Both the position numbers and the translations under genes were made by a program. The notes beneath the pieces are model-generated. The model was not told the origin of the DNA, did no database searches, and saw only the letters and a program-made list of their open reading frames with translations. Below, piece by piece: positions 7,523 to 16,293 of a stretch of DNA of 64,000 nucleotides (its first letter is position 1; each line of letters starts with the position of its first letter). This stretch comes from Streptomyces sparsogenes (GTDB taxonomy: Bacteria > Actinomycetota > Actinomycetes > Streptomycetales > Streptomycetaceae), in NCBI RefSeq assembly GCF_001704635.1, contig NZ_MAXF01000031.1, positions 1 through 64,000 of the forward strand. Reading direction: 5' to 3'.

Positions 7523-9760
7523 GTGGAGCTGAAGAGTGTGAGCCCGATGTTCGAGACAGTCCTGGTGGCCAACCGCGGGGAGATCGCCGTCCGGGTGATC
7601 CGCACCCTGCGGCGGCTCGGTGTGCGCTCGGTCGCCGTGTTCAGCGACGCCGACGCGGACGCGCTGCATGTGCGCGAGGCGGACACGGCGGTCCGGCTCG
7701 GCCCGGCGAGCCCCGCCGAGAGCTATCTGTCGCTCAAGCGGCTGCTGGACGCGGCCGACCGCGCGGGAGCCCAGGCCGTGCACCCCGGCTACGGCTTCCT
7801 CGCGGAGAACGCGGCGTTCGCGCGCGCCTGCGCCGGCGCCGGGCTCGTCTTCATCGGCCCGCCCGCCGGGGCCATCGAGCTGATGGGCGACAAGATCCGC
7901 GCCAAGGAGAGCGTGCGGGCGGCCGGTGTGCCGGTGGTGCCCGGTTCCGTCGGCAGCGCCCTGACCGACGCCCAGCTCATCGACGCCGCCCGCGAGATCG
8001 GCATGCCCGTGCTGCTCAAGCCCTCGGCGGGCGGCGGCGGCAAGGGGATGCGGCTGGTGCGGGAGGAGGCGCGGCTCGCCGACGAGATCGCGGCCGCGCG
8101 GCGCGAGGCCCGGGGCGCGTTCGGCGATGACACCCTGCTGGTCGAGCGCTGGATCGACCGCCCCCGGCACATCGAGATCCAGGTGCTGGCCGACGGGCAT
8201 GGTCAGGTCCTCCACCTCGGCGAGCGCGAGTGCTCGCTCCAACGCCGCCACCAGAAGATCATCGAGGAGGCGCCCAGCCCCCTGCTGGACCCGGACACCA
8301 GGGCGCTGATGGGCGAGGCCGCGGTGCAGGCCGCGCGCTCCTGCGGCTATGTGGGCGCGGGCACGGTGGAGTTCATCGTCCCGGGCGACGACCCGTCGGC
8401 GTACTGCTTCATGGAGATGAACACCCGCCTCCAGGTCGAGCACCCGGTGACCGAGCTGGCCGTGTCCGTCAAGGACCGGGGCCGGCTGGACCTGGTGGAG
8501 TGGCAGCTGCGGATCGCGGCCGGTGAGCACCTGCCCTTCGGCCAGGACGACATCGCCCTCACCGGCCATGCCGTCGAGGCCCGCCTCTGCGCGGAGACCG
8601 CCCGGGTCAGCGGCGGCACCGTCGACTTCCTCCCCTCGGCGGGCACCGTGCTCGCGCTGTCCGAGCCGGACGGGGAGGGGGTGCGGGTCGACTCCGGGCT
8701 GACCGTCGGCACCGAGGTCGGCACCGTCTACGACCCGATGCTCGCCAAGGTCGTCGCCCACGGCCCCGACCGCCCCACCGCCCTGCGCCGGCTGCGCGCC
8801 GCGCTGGCCCGCACCACCGTCCTCGGCCTGGACACCAACACCGGCTTCCTGCGCCGCCTCGCCGCCCACCCGGCCGTGGTCTCCGGCGACCTGGACACCG
8901 GTCTCGTCGACCGCGAGGCCGCCGCGCTGGTGCCCTCCGCCGTCCCGGACGAGGTGTACGCGGCGGCGGCCCTGCTGCGCCAGGCCGCGCTGGAGCCGGG
9001 CGGGCCCGGCGGCCCGGGCGGCTGGGTGGATCCGTTCTCCGTGCCGACCGGCTGGCGGCTGGGCGGCGAGCCCGCCTGGACCGTCCACCATCTGCGCGTC
9101 CCCGGCCATGCCCCGGTGACCGTCCGGGTGCGCGGCCGGGCCCACGACGCGGAGGTGTGGGTGGAGGAGGCCGACGCCGGCGGCGCGGCCGGGCCCGCGG
9201 CCGCCCCGGCGCCGGTCCAGGGCTCCCCCGCCGCGCGGAGCGCTCCGGGCGGCGCGCAGGGCGCCGAGCCCCGGATCGTCCGGGCGCGGCTGACGGTGCC
9301 GCCCGCGAGCGGGCCCGCAGCCGGCCCGGCCGGCGGGCCGGGGGGTCTCCCCTCCGGGGGCGGGGGCGCGCGGGCCGTGCTGGACTGGGGCGGCGTCACC
9401 CACACCTTCGCGTACGCCGCACACGGCGCCGGCCACTGGCTGGGCCGGGACGGCGACGCCTGGCAGGTGGCCGACCACGACCCGGTGGAGGCGGCGCTGC
9501 GCGGCGGGGCGGCCGGCACCCACGCCGGGGAGCTGACCGCGCCGATGCCCGGCACGGTCACGGTGGTGAAGGCCGCCGTCGGCGACGAGGTCACCGCCGG
9601 GCAGGGTCTGGTGGTGGTCGAGGCCATGAAGATGGAGCACGTCATCTCCGCCCCGCACGACGGCACCGTCACCGAGCTCGACGTGGCCCCCGGCAGCACG
9701 GTCGCCATGGACCAGCTGCTGGCGGTCGTCACCCCGCGCGAGACCGAGGAGCGTGCGTGA
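7523..9760 (+). CDS. accA1: acyl-CoA carboxylase alpha subunit (biotin carboxylase-BCCP)
   Basis: A 745-residue biotin-dependent carboxylase subunit. An N-terminal biotin carboxylase (TVLVANRGEIAVRVIRT; HPGYGFLAENAAFA; LKPSAGGGGKGMRL; FMEMNTRLQVEHPVTE) ends near residue 450. A middle region with a Gly/Ala/Pro-rich linker (about 555-610) follows. The C-terminal biotinyl domain has EAMKMEH, with the biotin-accepting Lys at about residue 703. It starts 6 nt after accD1. GTG 7523 has GAGGGA in front; ATG 7547 is an in-frame alternative. With AccD1 it should carboxylate methylcrotonyl-CoA, inferred from the neighbouring HMG-CoA lyase. Confidence 0.93.
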   Translation: MELKSVSPMFETVLVANRGEIAVRVIRTLRRLGVRSVAVFSDADADALHVREADTAVRLGPASPAESYLSLKRLLDAADRAGAQAVHPGYGFLAENAAFARACAGAGLVFIGPPAGAIELMGDKIRAKESVRAAGVPVVPGSVGSALTDAQLIDAAREIGMPVLLKPSAGGGGKGMRLVREEARLADEIAAARREARGAFGDDTLLVERWIDRPRHIEIQVLADGHGQVLHLGERECSLQRRHQKIIEEAPSPLLDPDTRALMGEAAVQAARSCGYVGAGTVEFIVPGDDPSAYCFMEMNTRLQVEHPVTELAVSVKDRGRLDLVEWQLRIAAGEHLPFGQDDIALTGHAVEARLCAETARVSGGTVDFLPSAGTVLALSEPDGEGVRVDSGLTVGTEVGTVYDPMLAKVVAHGPDRPTALRRLRAALARTTVLGLDTNTGFLRRLAAHPAVVSGDLDTGLVDREAAALVPSAVPDEVYAAAALLRQAALEPGGPGGPGGWVDPFSVPTGWRLGGEPAWTVHHLRVPGHAPVTVRVRGRAHDAEVWVEEADAGGAAGPAAAPAPVQGSPAARSAPGGAQGAEPRIVRARLTVPPASGPAAGPAGGPGGLPSGGGGARAVLDWGGVTHTFAYAAHGAGHWLGRDGDAWQVADHDPVEAALRGGAAGTHAGELTAPMPGTVTVVKAAVGDEVTAGQGLVVVEAMKMEHVISAPHDGTVTELDVAPGSTVAMDQLLAVVTPRETEERA

Positions 9761-10704
9761 TGGCCCTTCCCGACACCCTTCCCATGACCTTCCCGGCCCC
9801 CGGGCTGCCCGCCCGGGTCCGCATCCATGAAGTGGGCCCCCGGGACGGCCTGCAGAACGAGAAGACGCTCGTCCCGGTGGCGGTGAAGGCCGAGTTCATC
9901 CGGCGGCTGGCCGAGGCGGGGCTGACCACCGTCGAGGCCACGAGCTTCGTCCACCCCAAGTGGGTGCCCCAGCTGGCCGACGCCGAGGAGCTGATGCCCC
10001 TGCTGGAGGACACCCCGGCCCGGCTGCCCGTGCTGGTGCCCAACAAGCGCGGGCTGGAGCGCGCGCTGGCGCTCGGGGCGCGGGACGTGGCCGTCTTCGC
10101 CAGCGTCACCGAGTCCTTCGCCCGGGCCAATCTGAACCGCTCGGTCGACGAGGTGCTGGAGATGTTCGAGCCCGTCGTCGCCGAGGCCCGCGCGGCGGGC
10201 GCCGGGGTGCGCGGCTATCTGTCGATGTGCTTCGGCGACCCGTGGGAGGGCGCGGTCCCCGTCTCCCAGACGGTCTCGGTCGCCCGCCGCCTCATGGACA
10301 TGGGGTGCGCGGAGCTGAGCCTGGGCGACACCATCGGCGTGGCCACCCCCGGCCATGTGCTGGAGCTGCTGTCCGCCCTGAGCGAGGCGGGCGTCCCGGC
10401 GACCAAGCTGGCGGTCCACTTCCACGACACCTACGGCCAGGCGCTCGCCAACACCCTCACGGCGCTCCAGTACGGCGTCACCTGTGTCGACGCCTCCGCC
10501 GGCGGCCTCGGTGGCTGCCCGTACGCGAAGAGCGCCACCGGCAACCTGGCCACCGAGGACCTGGTGTGGATGCTCGACGGCCTCGGCATCGAGACCGGGG
10601 TGGATCTGCGCCGGCTCGCCGCGACCAGTGAGTGGATGGCCCGTCACCTGGGCCGGCCCAGCCCGTCCCGTACCGTCCGCGCGCTTGCCCCGAAGGAGTT
10701 CTGA
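9760..10704 (+). CDS. hmgL: hydroxymethylglutaryl-CoA lyase
   Basis: A 314-residue HMG-CoA lyase that splits HMG-CoA to acetyl-CoA and acetoacetate, the last step of leucine breakdown. TIM-barrel signatures are RIHEVGPRDGLQNEKTLVP, FVHPKWVPQLADAEE, GDTIGVATPGHV, KLAVHFHDTYGQALAN (metal-binding His pair), and GGLGGCPYAKSATGNLATEDL with the catalytic Cys. The start overlaps the accA1 stop as TGATG, so the genes are translationally coupled. A GTG three bases earlier is equally possible. Confidence 0.93.
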   Translation: MALPDTLPMTFPAPGLPARVRIHEVGPRDGLQNEKTLVPVAVKAEFIRRLAEAGLTTVEATSFVHPKWVPQLADAEELMPLLEDTPARLPVLVPNKRGLERALALGARDVAVFASVTESFARANLNRSVDEVLEMFEPVVAEARAAGAGVRGYLSMCFGDPWEGAVPVSQTVSVARRLMDMGCAELSLGDTIGVATPGHVLELLSALSEAGVPATKLAVHFHDTYGQALANTLTALQYGVTCVDASAGGLGGCPYAKSATGNLATEDLVWMLDGLGIETGVDLRRLAATSEWMARHLGRPSPSRTVRALAPKEF

Positions 10705-10707
10705 GCC

Positions 10708-11874
10708 ATGTCGACCGACCACCGCCTCTCTCCCGAGCACGAGGAACTGCGCCGTACCGTCGAGGCGTTCGCGCACGACGTGGTGGCCCCGAAGATCGGG
10801 GAGTACTGGGAGCAGCACGAGTTCCCGTACGAGATCGTCCGCGAGATGGGCCGGATGGGCCTGTTCGGGCTGCCCTTCCCCGAGGAGTACGGCGGCATGG
10901 GCGGCGACTACTTCGCGCTCTGTCTGGCCATCGAGGAGCTGGCCCGGGTGGACTCCTCCGTGGCCGTCACCCTGGAGGCCGGGGTGTCGCTGGGCGCGAT
11001 GCCGATCTTCCGTTACGGCACGGAGGAGCAGAAGCGCCGCTGGCTGCCCGCCCTGTGCTCGGGCGAGTCCCTGGGCGCGTTCGGCCTGACGGAGCCCGGC
11101 GGCGGCTCGGACGCGGGCGCCACCCGCACCACCGCCCGGCTGGACGAGGCCACGGGCGAGTGGGTGATCAACGGCACCAAGTGCTTCATCACCAACTCCG
11201 GCACCGACATCACCGCGCTGATCACGGTCACGGCCGTCACCGGCCGCAAGCCCGACGGCGGACCCGAGATCTCCACGATCATCGTGCCCTCGGGCACCCC
11301 CGGCCTGGCCGTCGCCGCCCCCTACTCCAAGGTGGGGTGGAACGCGTCGGACACCCGCGAGCTGTCCTTCTCCGACTGCCGGGTCCCGGCGGACCATCTG
11401 CTGGGCGAGAAGGGCCGTGGCTACGCCCAGTTCCTGCGGATCCTGGACGAGGGCAGGGTGGCGATCTCCGCGATGGCCACCGGCCTGGCCCAGGGCTGCG
11501 CGGACGAGTCGGTGGCGTACGCGAAGACCCGCGAGGCCTTCGGCCGCCCCATCGGCGCCAACCAGGCCATCCAGTTCAAGATCGCGGACATGGAGACCCG
11601 GGCGCACCTGGCCCGGGTGGCGTGGCGGGACGCGGCCTCGCGGCTGGTGCGCGGCGAGCCGTTCAAGAAGGAGGCGTCGATCGCCAAGCTCTACTCCTCC
11701 GAGGTCGCGGTGACCAACGCGCGGGAGGCCACGCAGGTCCACGGCGGATACGGCTTCATGAACGAGTACCCGGTGGCCCGGATGTGGCGGGACTCCAAGA
11801 TCCTGGAGATCGGCGAGGGCACCAGCGAGGTCCAGCGGATGCTGATCGCCCGCGAGCTGGGGCTCGCCGGCTGA
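10708..11874 (+). CDS. acdH: acyl-CoA dehydrogenase of the leucine/short-chain operon
   Basis: A 388-residue acyl-CoA dehydrogenase, the last gene of the acc operon, 3 nt after hmgL. FAD/substrate motifs are FGLTEPGGGSDAGATRTTA, CFITNSGTDITALITV, FGRPIGANQAIQFKIADME, VHGGYGFMNEYPVARMWRD and ILEIGEGTSEVQRMLIA. A Glu sits at the medium-chain base position (IGEGT). I recall the S. coelicolor gene at this place as acdH, a short/branched-chain acyl-CoA dehydrogenase, and the S. avermitilis one as fadE4; the symbol rests on that memory. Its likely job is isovaleryl-CoA to methylcrotonyl-CoA, feeding AccA1D1. Confidence 0.9.
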   Translation: MSTDHRLSPEHEELRRTVEAFAHDVVAPKIGEYWEQHEFPYEIVREMGRMGLFGLPFPEEYGGMGGDYFALCLAIEELARVDSSVAVTLEAGVSLGAMPIFRYGTEEQKRRWLPALCSGESLGAFGLTEPGGGSDAGATRTTARLDEATGEWVINGTKCFITNSGTDITALITVTAVTGRKPDGGPEISTIIVPSGTPGLAVAAPYSKVGWNASDTRELSFSDCRVPADHLLGEKGRGYAQFLRILDEGRVAISAMATGLAQGCADESVAYAKTREAFGRPIGANQAIQFKIADMETRAHLARVAWRDAASRLVRGEPFKKEASIAKLYSSEVAVTNAREATQVHGGYGFMNEYPVARMWRDSKILEIGEGTSEVQRMLIARELGLAG

Positions 11875-11943
11875 CCCGGGGGCGCCCCTGCCCCGCCCAA
11901 CACCCCGCGCCCAACACCCCTCCCTGCCCGGTATCGGACCCTC

Positions 11944-11963
11944 CCTGCCCGATATCGGGCAGG
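11944..11963. promoter_or_regulatory. perfect 20-bp palindrome upstream of a small hypothetical gene
   Basis: CCTGCCCGATATCGGGCAGG is its own reverse complement over all 20 bases. A degraded copy of the left part (CCCTGCCCGGTATCGGACC) begins 23 nt before it, giving a direct-repeat pair. It lies 55 nt ahead of the ATG at 12018 and 70 nt after acdH. It looks like a dimeric repressor operator; a terminator is less likely because the stem has no loop. Confidence 0.6.
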
Positions 11964-12017
11964 ATTCTTGCGAAACGGGACGGCTCCCCGCAGTATCTAC
12001 GGGTGCTCGATCGCCGT

Positions 12018-12278
12018 ATGTCCCACGATGACCTCATCGACCACCTGGTGCGCAGCACGCCGCTCAGCCGCGGCGAGGCCGCCCGGGTGGTGCTGGACGT
12101 GCTGGCGTACTTCGACGAGACGACCGAGGAATACGTCCGCCGCCGCCACCGCGAGCTACAGTCCGGCGGGCTGACGAACCCGGACATCTTCGAGCGGATC
12201 ACGGCCGAGCTGCCGCACCGCGCGGTGGCTCCGCCGGAGCTCTCGCTGCGCCAGCTGCGGCGCATCGTCTACGGCTGA
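12018..12278 (+). CDS. small conserved hypothetical protein
   Basis: An 86-residue soluble, probably helical protein beginning MSHDDLIDHLVRSTPLSRGE and ending LRQLRRIVYG. Codon use is normal for the chromosome. The N-terminal half (AARVVLDVLAYFDETTEEYVRRRHRELQ) looks like an amphipathic helix pair; I recognise no catalytic motif. It sits between a perfect palindromic operator candidate and glmS, 42 nt before glmS. A GTATG start without a strong ribosome site leaves the exact N-terminus open. Confidence 0.65.
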   Translation: MSHDDLIDHLVRSTPLSRGEAARVVLDVLAYFDETTEEYVRRRHRELQSGGLTNPDIFERITAELPHRAVAPPELSLRQLRRIVYG

Positions 12279-12320
12279 GCCGGGCACCCATGAGCGACGC
12301 GTCAGGGAGGGTTTAACACC

Positions 12321-14162
12321 ATGTGCGGAATCGTCGGATATATCGGGAAGCGCGATGTGGCGCCGCTGCTGCTGGAGGGGCTGCAGCGCCTGGAGTACCG
12401 CGGCTATGACTCGGCCGGTATCGCGATCCACGCCAAGCCCGCCAAATCGGGGCAAGCGGCGCACCCGACCGGTCTGAAGACCGTGAAGGCCAAGGGCCGG
12501 GTGCGGGATCTGGAGGCCAGGCTTCCCAAGCGCTTCGCGGGCACCGTCGGCATCGCGCACACCCGCTGGGCCACCCACGGCGCGCCCAACGACACCAACG
12601 CGCATCCGCACCTGGACGCGGACGGCAAGGTCGCGATCGTCCACAACGGCATCATCGACAACGCCGCCGAGCTGCGCGCCAAGCTCGCCGCCGACGGGGT
12701 CGAGCTGGCCTCCGAGACCGACTCGGAGACCCTGGCCCACCTGATCGGCCGCTCGCAGGCCGCCACGCTGGAGGAGAAGGTCCGCCAGGCCCTCGCCCTG
12801 GTCGAGGGCACGTACGGCATCGCCGTGCTGCACGCGGACTTCCCCGACCGGATCGTCGTCGCCCGCAACGGCTCCCCCGTGGTGCTGGGCATCGGCGAGA
12901 AGGAGATGTTCGTCGCCTCGGACGTCGCCGCGCTGGTGAGCCACACCCGCCAGGTGGTCACCCTCGACGACGGCGAGATGGCCACCCTCAAGGCCGACGA
13001 CTTCCGCACCTACACCACCGAGGGCTCCCGTACCTCGGCCACGCCGACCACCGTGGAGTGGGAGGCCGAGTCGTACGACATGGGCGGCCACGACACGTAT
13101 ATGCACAAGGAGATCCACGAGCAGGTCGACGCCGTGGACCGGGTGCTGCGCGGGCGCATCGACGACCGCTTCGCCACCGTCCGCCTCGGCGGGCTCAACC
13201 TGGACGCCCGCGAGGCGCGCGGGGTGCGCCGGGTGAAGATCCTCGGCTGCGGCTCGGCCTACCACACGGGCCTGATCGGCGCCCAGCTGATCGAGGAGCT
13301 GGCCCGGATCCCGGCGGACGCCGAGCCGGCCAGCGAGTTCCGCTACCGCAACGCGGTCGTCGACCCGGACACCCTCTACATCGCGGTCAGCCAGTCCGGG
13401 GAGACGTACGACACCCTGGCCGCCGTCCAGGAGCTCAAGCGCAAGGGCGCGCGAGTCCTGGGCGTGGTCAACGTGGTCGGCAGCGCGATCGCCCGGGAGA
13501 CGGACGGCGGGGTGTACGTCCACGCGGGCCCCGAGGTCTGCGTCGTGTCCACCAAGTGCTTCACCAACACGGCCGTGGCCTTCGCCCTGCTGGCCCTCCA
13601 CCTCGGCCGGATCCGGGACCTGTCGGTCGCCGACGGAAAGCGGATCATCGCCGGGCTGCGGCGGCTGCCCGAGCAGATCGCGGAGGTGCTGCGCGGCGAG
13701 GAGGAGATCAAGAAGCTCGCGGCGGAGTACGCGAACGCGAAGAGCATGATGTTCATCGGCCGGGTGCGCGGTTACCCGGTCGCCCGCGAGGCGTCCCTGA
13801 AGCTCAAGGAGGTCTCCTACGTCCACGCCGAGGCGTATCCGGCCTCGGAGCTCAAGCACGGCCCGCTGGCGCTCATCGAGCCCGAGGTGCCGACCGTCGC
13901 CGTGCTCCCGGACGACGACCTGCTGGAGAAGAACCGCGCGACGCTGGAGGAGATCAAGGCCCGCAGCGGCCGGATCCTGGCCGTGGCGCACCAGGAGCAG
14001 GAGAAGGCGGACCACACGATCGTGGTCCCGCGCAACGAGCCGGAGCTGGACCCGATCCTGATGGGCGTCCCGCTGCAACTCCTCGCCTACCACACGGCGC
14101 TGGCGCTGGGCCGCGACATCGACAAGCCGCGCAACCTGGCGAAGTCCGTGACGGTGGAGTAG
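12321..14162 (+). CDS. glmS: glutamine--fructose-6-phosphate aminotransferase (isomerizing)
   Basis: A 613-residue GlmS that makes glucosamine-6-phosphate from fructose-6-phosphate and glutamine for cell-wall and amino-sugar synthesis. The N-terminal MCGIVGYIGKRD provides the Cys nucleophile of the class II glutaminase, supported by GIAHTRWATHGAPNDTNAHP and VHNGIIDN. Two SIS isomerase domains follow (GCGSAYHTGL; SQSGETYDTL; then SLKLKEVSYVHAEAYPASELKHGPLALIE). Length matches the family. AGGGAGG precedes the ATG. I see no glmS ribozyme, as expected in actinobacteria. A hairpin terminator follows. Confidence 0.95.
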   Translation: MCGIVGYIGKRDVAPLLLEGLQRLEYRGYDSAGIAIHAKPAKSGQAAHPTGLKTVKAKGRVRDLEARLPKRFAGTVGIAHTRWATHGAPNDTNAHPHLDADGKVAIVHNGIIDNAAELRAKLAADGVELASETDSETLAHLIGRSQAATLEEKVRQALALVEGTYGIAVLHADFPDRIVVARNGSPVVLGIGEKEMFVASDVAALVSHTRQVVTLDDGEMATLKADDFRTYTTEGSRTSATPTTVEWEAESYDMGGHDTYMHKEIHEQVDAVDRVLRGRIDDRFATVRLGGLNLDAREARGVRRVKILGCGSAYHTGLIGAQLIEELARIPADAEPASEFRYRNAVVDPDTLYIAVSQSGETYDTLAAVQELKRKGARVLGVVNVVGSAIARETDGGVYVHAGPEVCVVSTKCFTNTAVAFALLALHLGRIRDLSVADGKRIIAGLRRLPEQIAEVLRGEEEIKKLAAEYANAKSMMFIGRVRGYPVAREASLKLKEVSYVHAEAYPASELKHGPLALIEPEVPTVAVLPDDDLLEKNRATLEEIKARSGRILAVAHQEQEKADHTIVVPRNEPELDPILMGVPLQLLAYHTALALGRDIDKPRNLAKSVTVE

Positions 14163-14238
14163 GGCTGAGCGGCCCTCAGGGCCGGCCTTGCCGAGCGACC
14201 CTCAGGCCCGGCCGCCCGGCGGCCGAGCGCTCGGCGGT

Positions 14239-14268
14239 CCCCCGCGTGTGCCACCACGCACGCGGGGG
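14239..14268 (+). terminator. terminator after glmS
   Basis: CCCCCGCGTGTG-CCACCA-CGCACGCGGGGG forms a 12-bp stem with one T:G step and a 6-nt loop, about 77 nt past the glmS stop. It probably works bidirectionally with respect to the convergent usp gene. Confidence 0.75.
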
Positions 14269-14566
14269 CCGCCTCCCCTGTGCCGGCGTCGCCCTCACGC
14301 CGGCAGGTGAGCCGCCGCCGGGAGCCGTCACCTCCCGACCGGCGGCACGCGACGCACGCCCGATCGTTCGGTTTTTACCCGTCACAAACGCACAATCCAC
14401 CTCTACGCGCGGGTAGATTCGCCCGCCGCCGGGCGGTGTCAAGCCGGACTTGACGCCATCTCGGCCGGTTCGCAAGGGAGTTGAGCATGTCCGATTCCCG
14501 ACGCCCGTCCGCGCGCCCGGGAACCGGCCACGAACCCCCCGGGAACCGATCCGGGCCCCGGGAACG
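14269..14566. other. intergenic region between glmS and usp
   Basis: About 300 nt with no convincing gene. It holds a perfect inverted repeat GTCAAG-CCGGA-CTTGAC (14438-14454), an AT-rich patch (GTTTTTACCCGTCACAAACG near 14370), and a well-placed AGGGAG ahead of an ATG at 14487. The frame from that ATG runs antisense through usp with poor codon use, so I do not call it. Three copies of CCCGGGAAC lie between 14518 and 14570. Confidence 0.5.
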
Positions 14567-15088
14567 TCAGGGAATGACCACCACGGGCCGCTGCGCCCGG
14601 CGTGCCAGCCGCCCCGCGACCGAGCCGAAGATCCGCCCCACCAGCCCGTGCGTGGAGCCGACCACGATCGCGTCGGCCGCGTACTCCCGGCCGACCTCCT
14701 CCAGCTCGTGGCAGATGTCCCCGCCCCGCTCCACGAGGATCCAGGGCACCTCGGTGAGATGGTCGGCGCAGGCCAGCTCCAGGCCCAGCACCTCGGTGCG
14801 GTGGTCGGGCACGTCGACGAAGACCGGGGGCTCGCACCCGGCCCACACGGTCGTCGGCAGCCGGTTGGCCACATGGACGATGATCAGGCCGGAGCCGGAG
14901 CGCCGGGCCATGCCGATGGCGTACGCGAGGGCGCGCTCGCTCGATGTCGAACCGTCGAATCCCACCACGACGCCGTGCTGGAACGCCGGATCGCAGGAAT
15001 GACGTGATTCTTCCGCCGCTTCGGGGTGCGCCATGTGATCGGCGACCCGCTTGCGGTCCGCGGGTTCGGGGATGTCGTGACCGGCCAT
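14567..15088 (-). CDS. universal stress protein
   Basis: A 173-residue single-domain UspA-fold protein. After ~30 variable residues comes GVVVGFDGSTSSERALAYAI, with the Asp of the nucleotide pocket, and later VVGSTHGLVGRIFGSVAGRL and QRPVVVIP, matching the ATP-binding G-x2-G-x9-G(S/T) tail. Such proteins are dormancy or stress factors; the specific role is not visible. The ATG at 15088 is used; the frame extends upstream to 15163 but that part is Arg/Thr-rich and unlike the family. Confidence 0.88.
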   Translation of the reverse strand: MAGHDIPEPADRKRVADHMAHPEAAEESRHSCDPAFQHGVVVGFDGSTSSERALAYAIGMARRSGSGLIIVHVANRLPTTVWAGCEPPVFVDVPDHRTEVLGLELACADHLTEVPWILVERGGDICHELEEVGREYAADAIVVGSTHGLVGRIFGSVAGRLARRAQRPVVVIP

Positions 15089-15528
15089 CGGTGTCTCGGC
15101 GAAGGAAGTCCTCGTGAGGAGGGAACGGCGGGGGCTCGTGGTTGGAGTTGTCAGGGGACGCAAGCTCGCTGGCGCTCGGGGGAGCGTATCGAACGAACCG
15201 AATCCGTCCGGGATTCATCTTTCCAAGCCCTTGCCCCTAAGGGTACGGCGCCACTCCCCTCCTGCCCAGAGAGCTCCTGGGCGGCGAACCGCCCGAGGCG
15301 TTCCACGGAGCATGCCGGAGGGCGGCCCGTAACGCAATGCCCCAAGTGGTCCCGACCGTGCCGATGTGCGGCTCCCCCGGCGAGGCCCGAGTGAGCCTCG
15401 AGCGATCGTCCGGTGGACGCCGGGCGAAGCCGCGTCCACCGGGCGGGCGGTCGGCAGTGACCCCACGGCCCGCGGGGCGTTGTAGAAGCCGCGTGGTCCC
15501 CCGTCCGCCGCCTCCGAGGAGCAGATAC
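15089..15528. other. intergenic region between usp and a small membrane-protein gene
   Basis: About 440 nt between divergently read genes with no gene I can support. It must contain both promoters. Several rival open frames on both strands have mixed third-position use, as expected of non-coding GC-rich DNA. Confidence 0.5.
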
Positions 15529-15855
15529 GTGCCCGCCACCCTCGAGTACGACGCGTCCCGCGAAGGCCACGGCCACCCCGCCCGGACCCCGGTGGGAGAG
15601 GCGGCCGACGAGGTGACCCGCTGGGGCGCGTTCAGCAGCGCCCTGGTGCCCGTGGTGCTGCTGGTGTGCGGCTCGCCGTTCGGCGCGGCCGCCGGCTCCG
15701 CCCTCGGGCTGGCCGCGGTCACCGCCGTCAGCCGGACGCTGCTGCGCCGCTCCGAGCGCGCCGCCGCGCGGCTCTCCGGGGCGGGGGTGAGTCCACATCG
15801 TGGACGACATGGGCGCACCGGAATCGGGGCGCACAGGGGCGGCCGGCGGGGCTGA
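15529..15855 (+). CDS. small membrane protein upstream of adpA
   Basis: A 108-residue protein starting at GTG behind GAGGAG. The centre is hydrophobic: WGAFSSALVPVVLLVCGSPF then GAAAGSALGLAAVTAVSRTLL, giving one or two membrane segments (about residues 35-75), followed by a basic tail. No enzyme motif is visible. It is the gene immediately upstream of adpA, about 440 nt away. Its last ~25 residues are Arg/Gly-rich and may not be conserved. Confidence 0.6.
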   Translation: MPATLEYDASREGHGHPARTPVGEAADEVTRWGAFSSALVPVVLLVCGSPFGAAAGSALGLAAVTAVSRTLLRRSERAAARLSGAGVSPHRGRHGRTGIGAHRGGRRG

Positions 15856-16293
15856 GGGCGCGCTCCGTAGCGCTCCGGGCACACACTGCTGAGGGTCTCC
15901 GAGCGGGTCGTACGCCCGGCGGAGGACCCTTCCGCACGTCTGCGCCCACTCCTTTTCGGCCAACTTCGCCTCAGAGTTCTTTCCTTGGCAAACGCCGGGC
16001 CCAACCCCCTCCGACCAGCGGGGAAAGGGGTATCGGCGGCCCGGACCCCCTACGCGAAGTGGGTTCGAGCGCTAGGCGTACTTCACAGGGAGGCCCACGA
16101 GTGCAACGCTTCGTGATCGAATGCTTCCCGCCAAGTTGTCATGTCGACATAGTGGCGGGTGGTGAACTGGTCACGGCGACCACACGCGACACAGTAGATT
16201 CGATCTTGGCCATGACCGGCGGGGGAACCGTTCAGGACCGAGGGGAAACGTGCAGGACCGAGAGGACGCGACCACCGAGGGGGGCTTAGTTCG
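15856..16293 (+). promoter_or_regulatory. long upstream and leader region of adpA
   Basis: About 440 nt precede adpA, consistent with the long regulated promoter known for this gene. A -10-like TAGATT occurs near 16195. CTTCCCGCCA at 16124-16133, read on the minus strand as TGGCGGGAAG, fits the AdpA consensus TGGCSNGWWY at 9 of 10 positions and could serve autoregulation. A 62-codon frame (GTG 16101 behind GGGAGG, stop 16289) ends 4 nt before adpA, but its third positions are not GC-rich enough for a normal gene. It may be leader or a short upstream ORF. Confidence 0.5.

Noticed and set aside
5699..9658. A 4-kb open frame antisense to accD1-accA1
   Set aside because: It mirrors two textbook carboxylase genes; the composition is that of GC-rich antisense frames.
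12279..12320. glmS ribozyme or riboswitch before glmS
   Set aside because: The gap is 42 nt, too short for the ribozyme, and actinobacteria are not known to use it.
14487..15002. Plus-strand frame at 14487 with a good ribosome site
   Set aside because: Most of it is antisense to usp and the peptide is Ser/Arg/Thr-rich with no conserved look.
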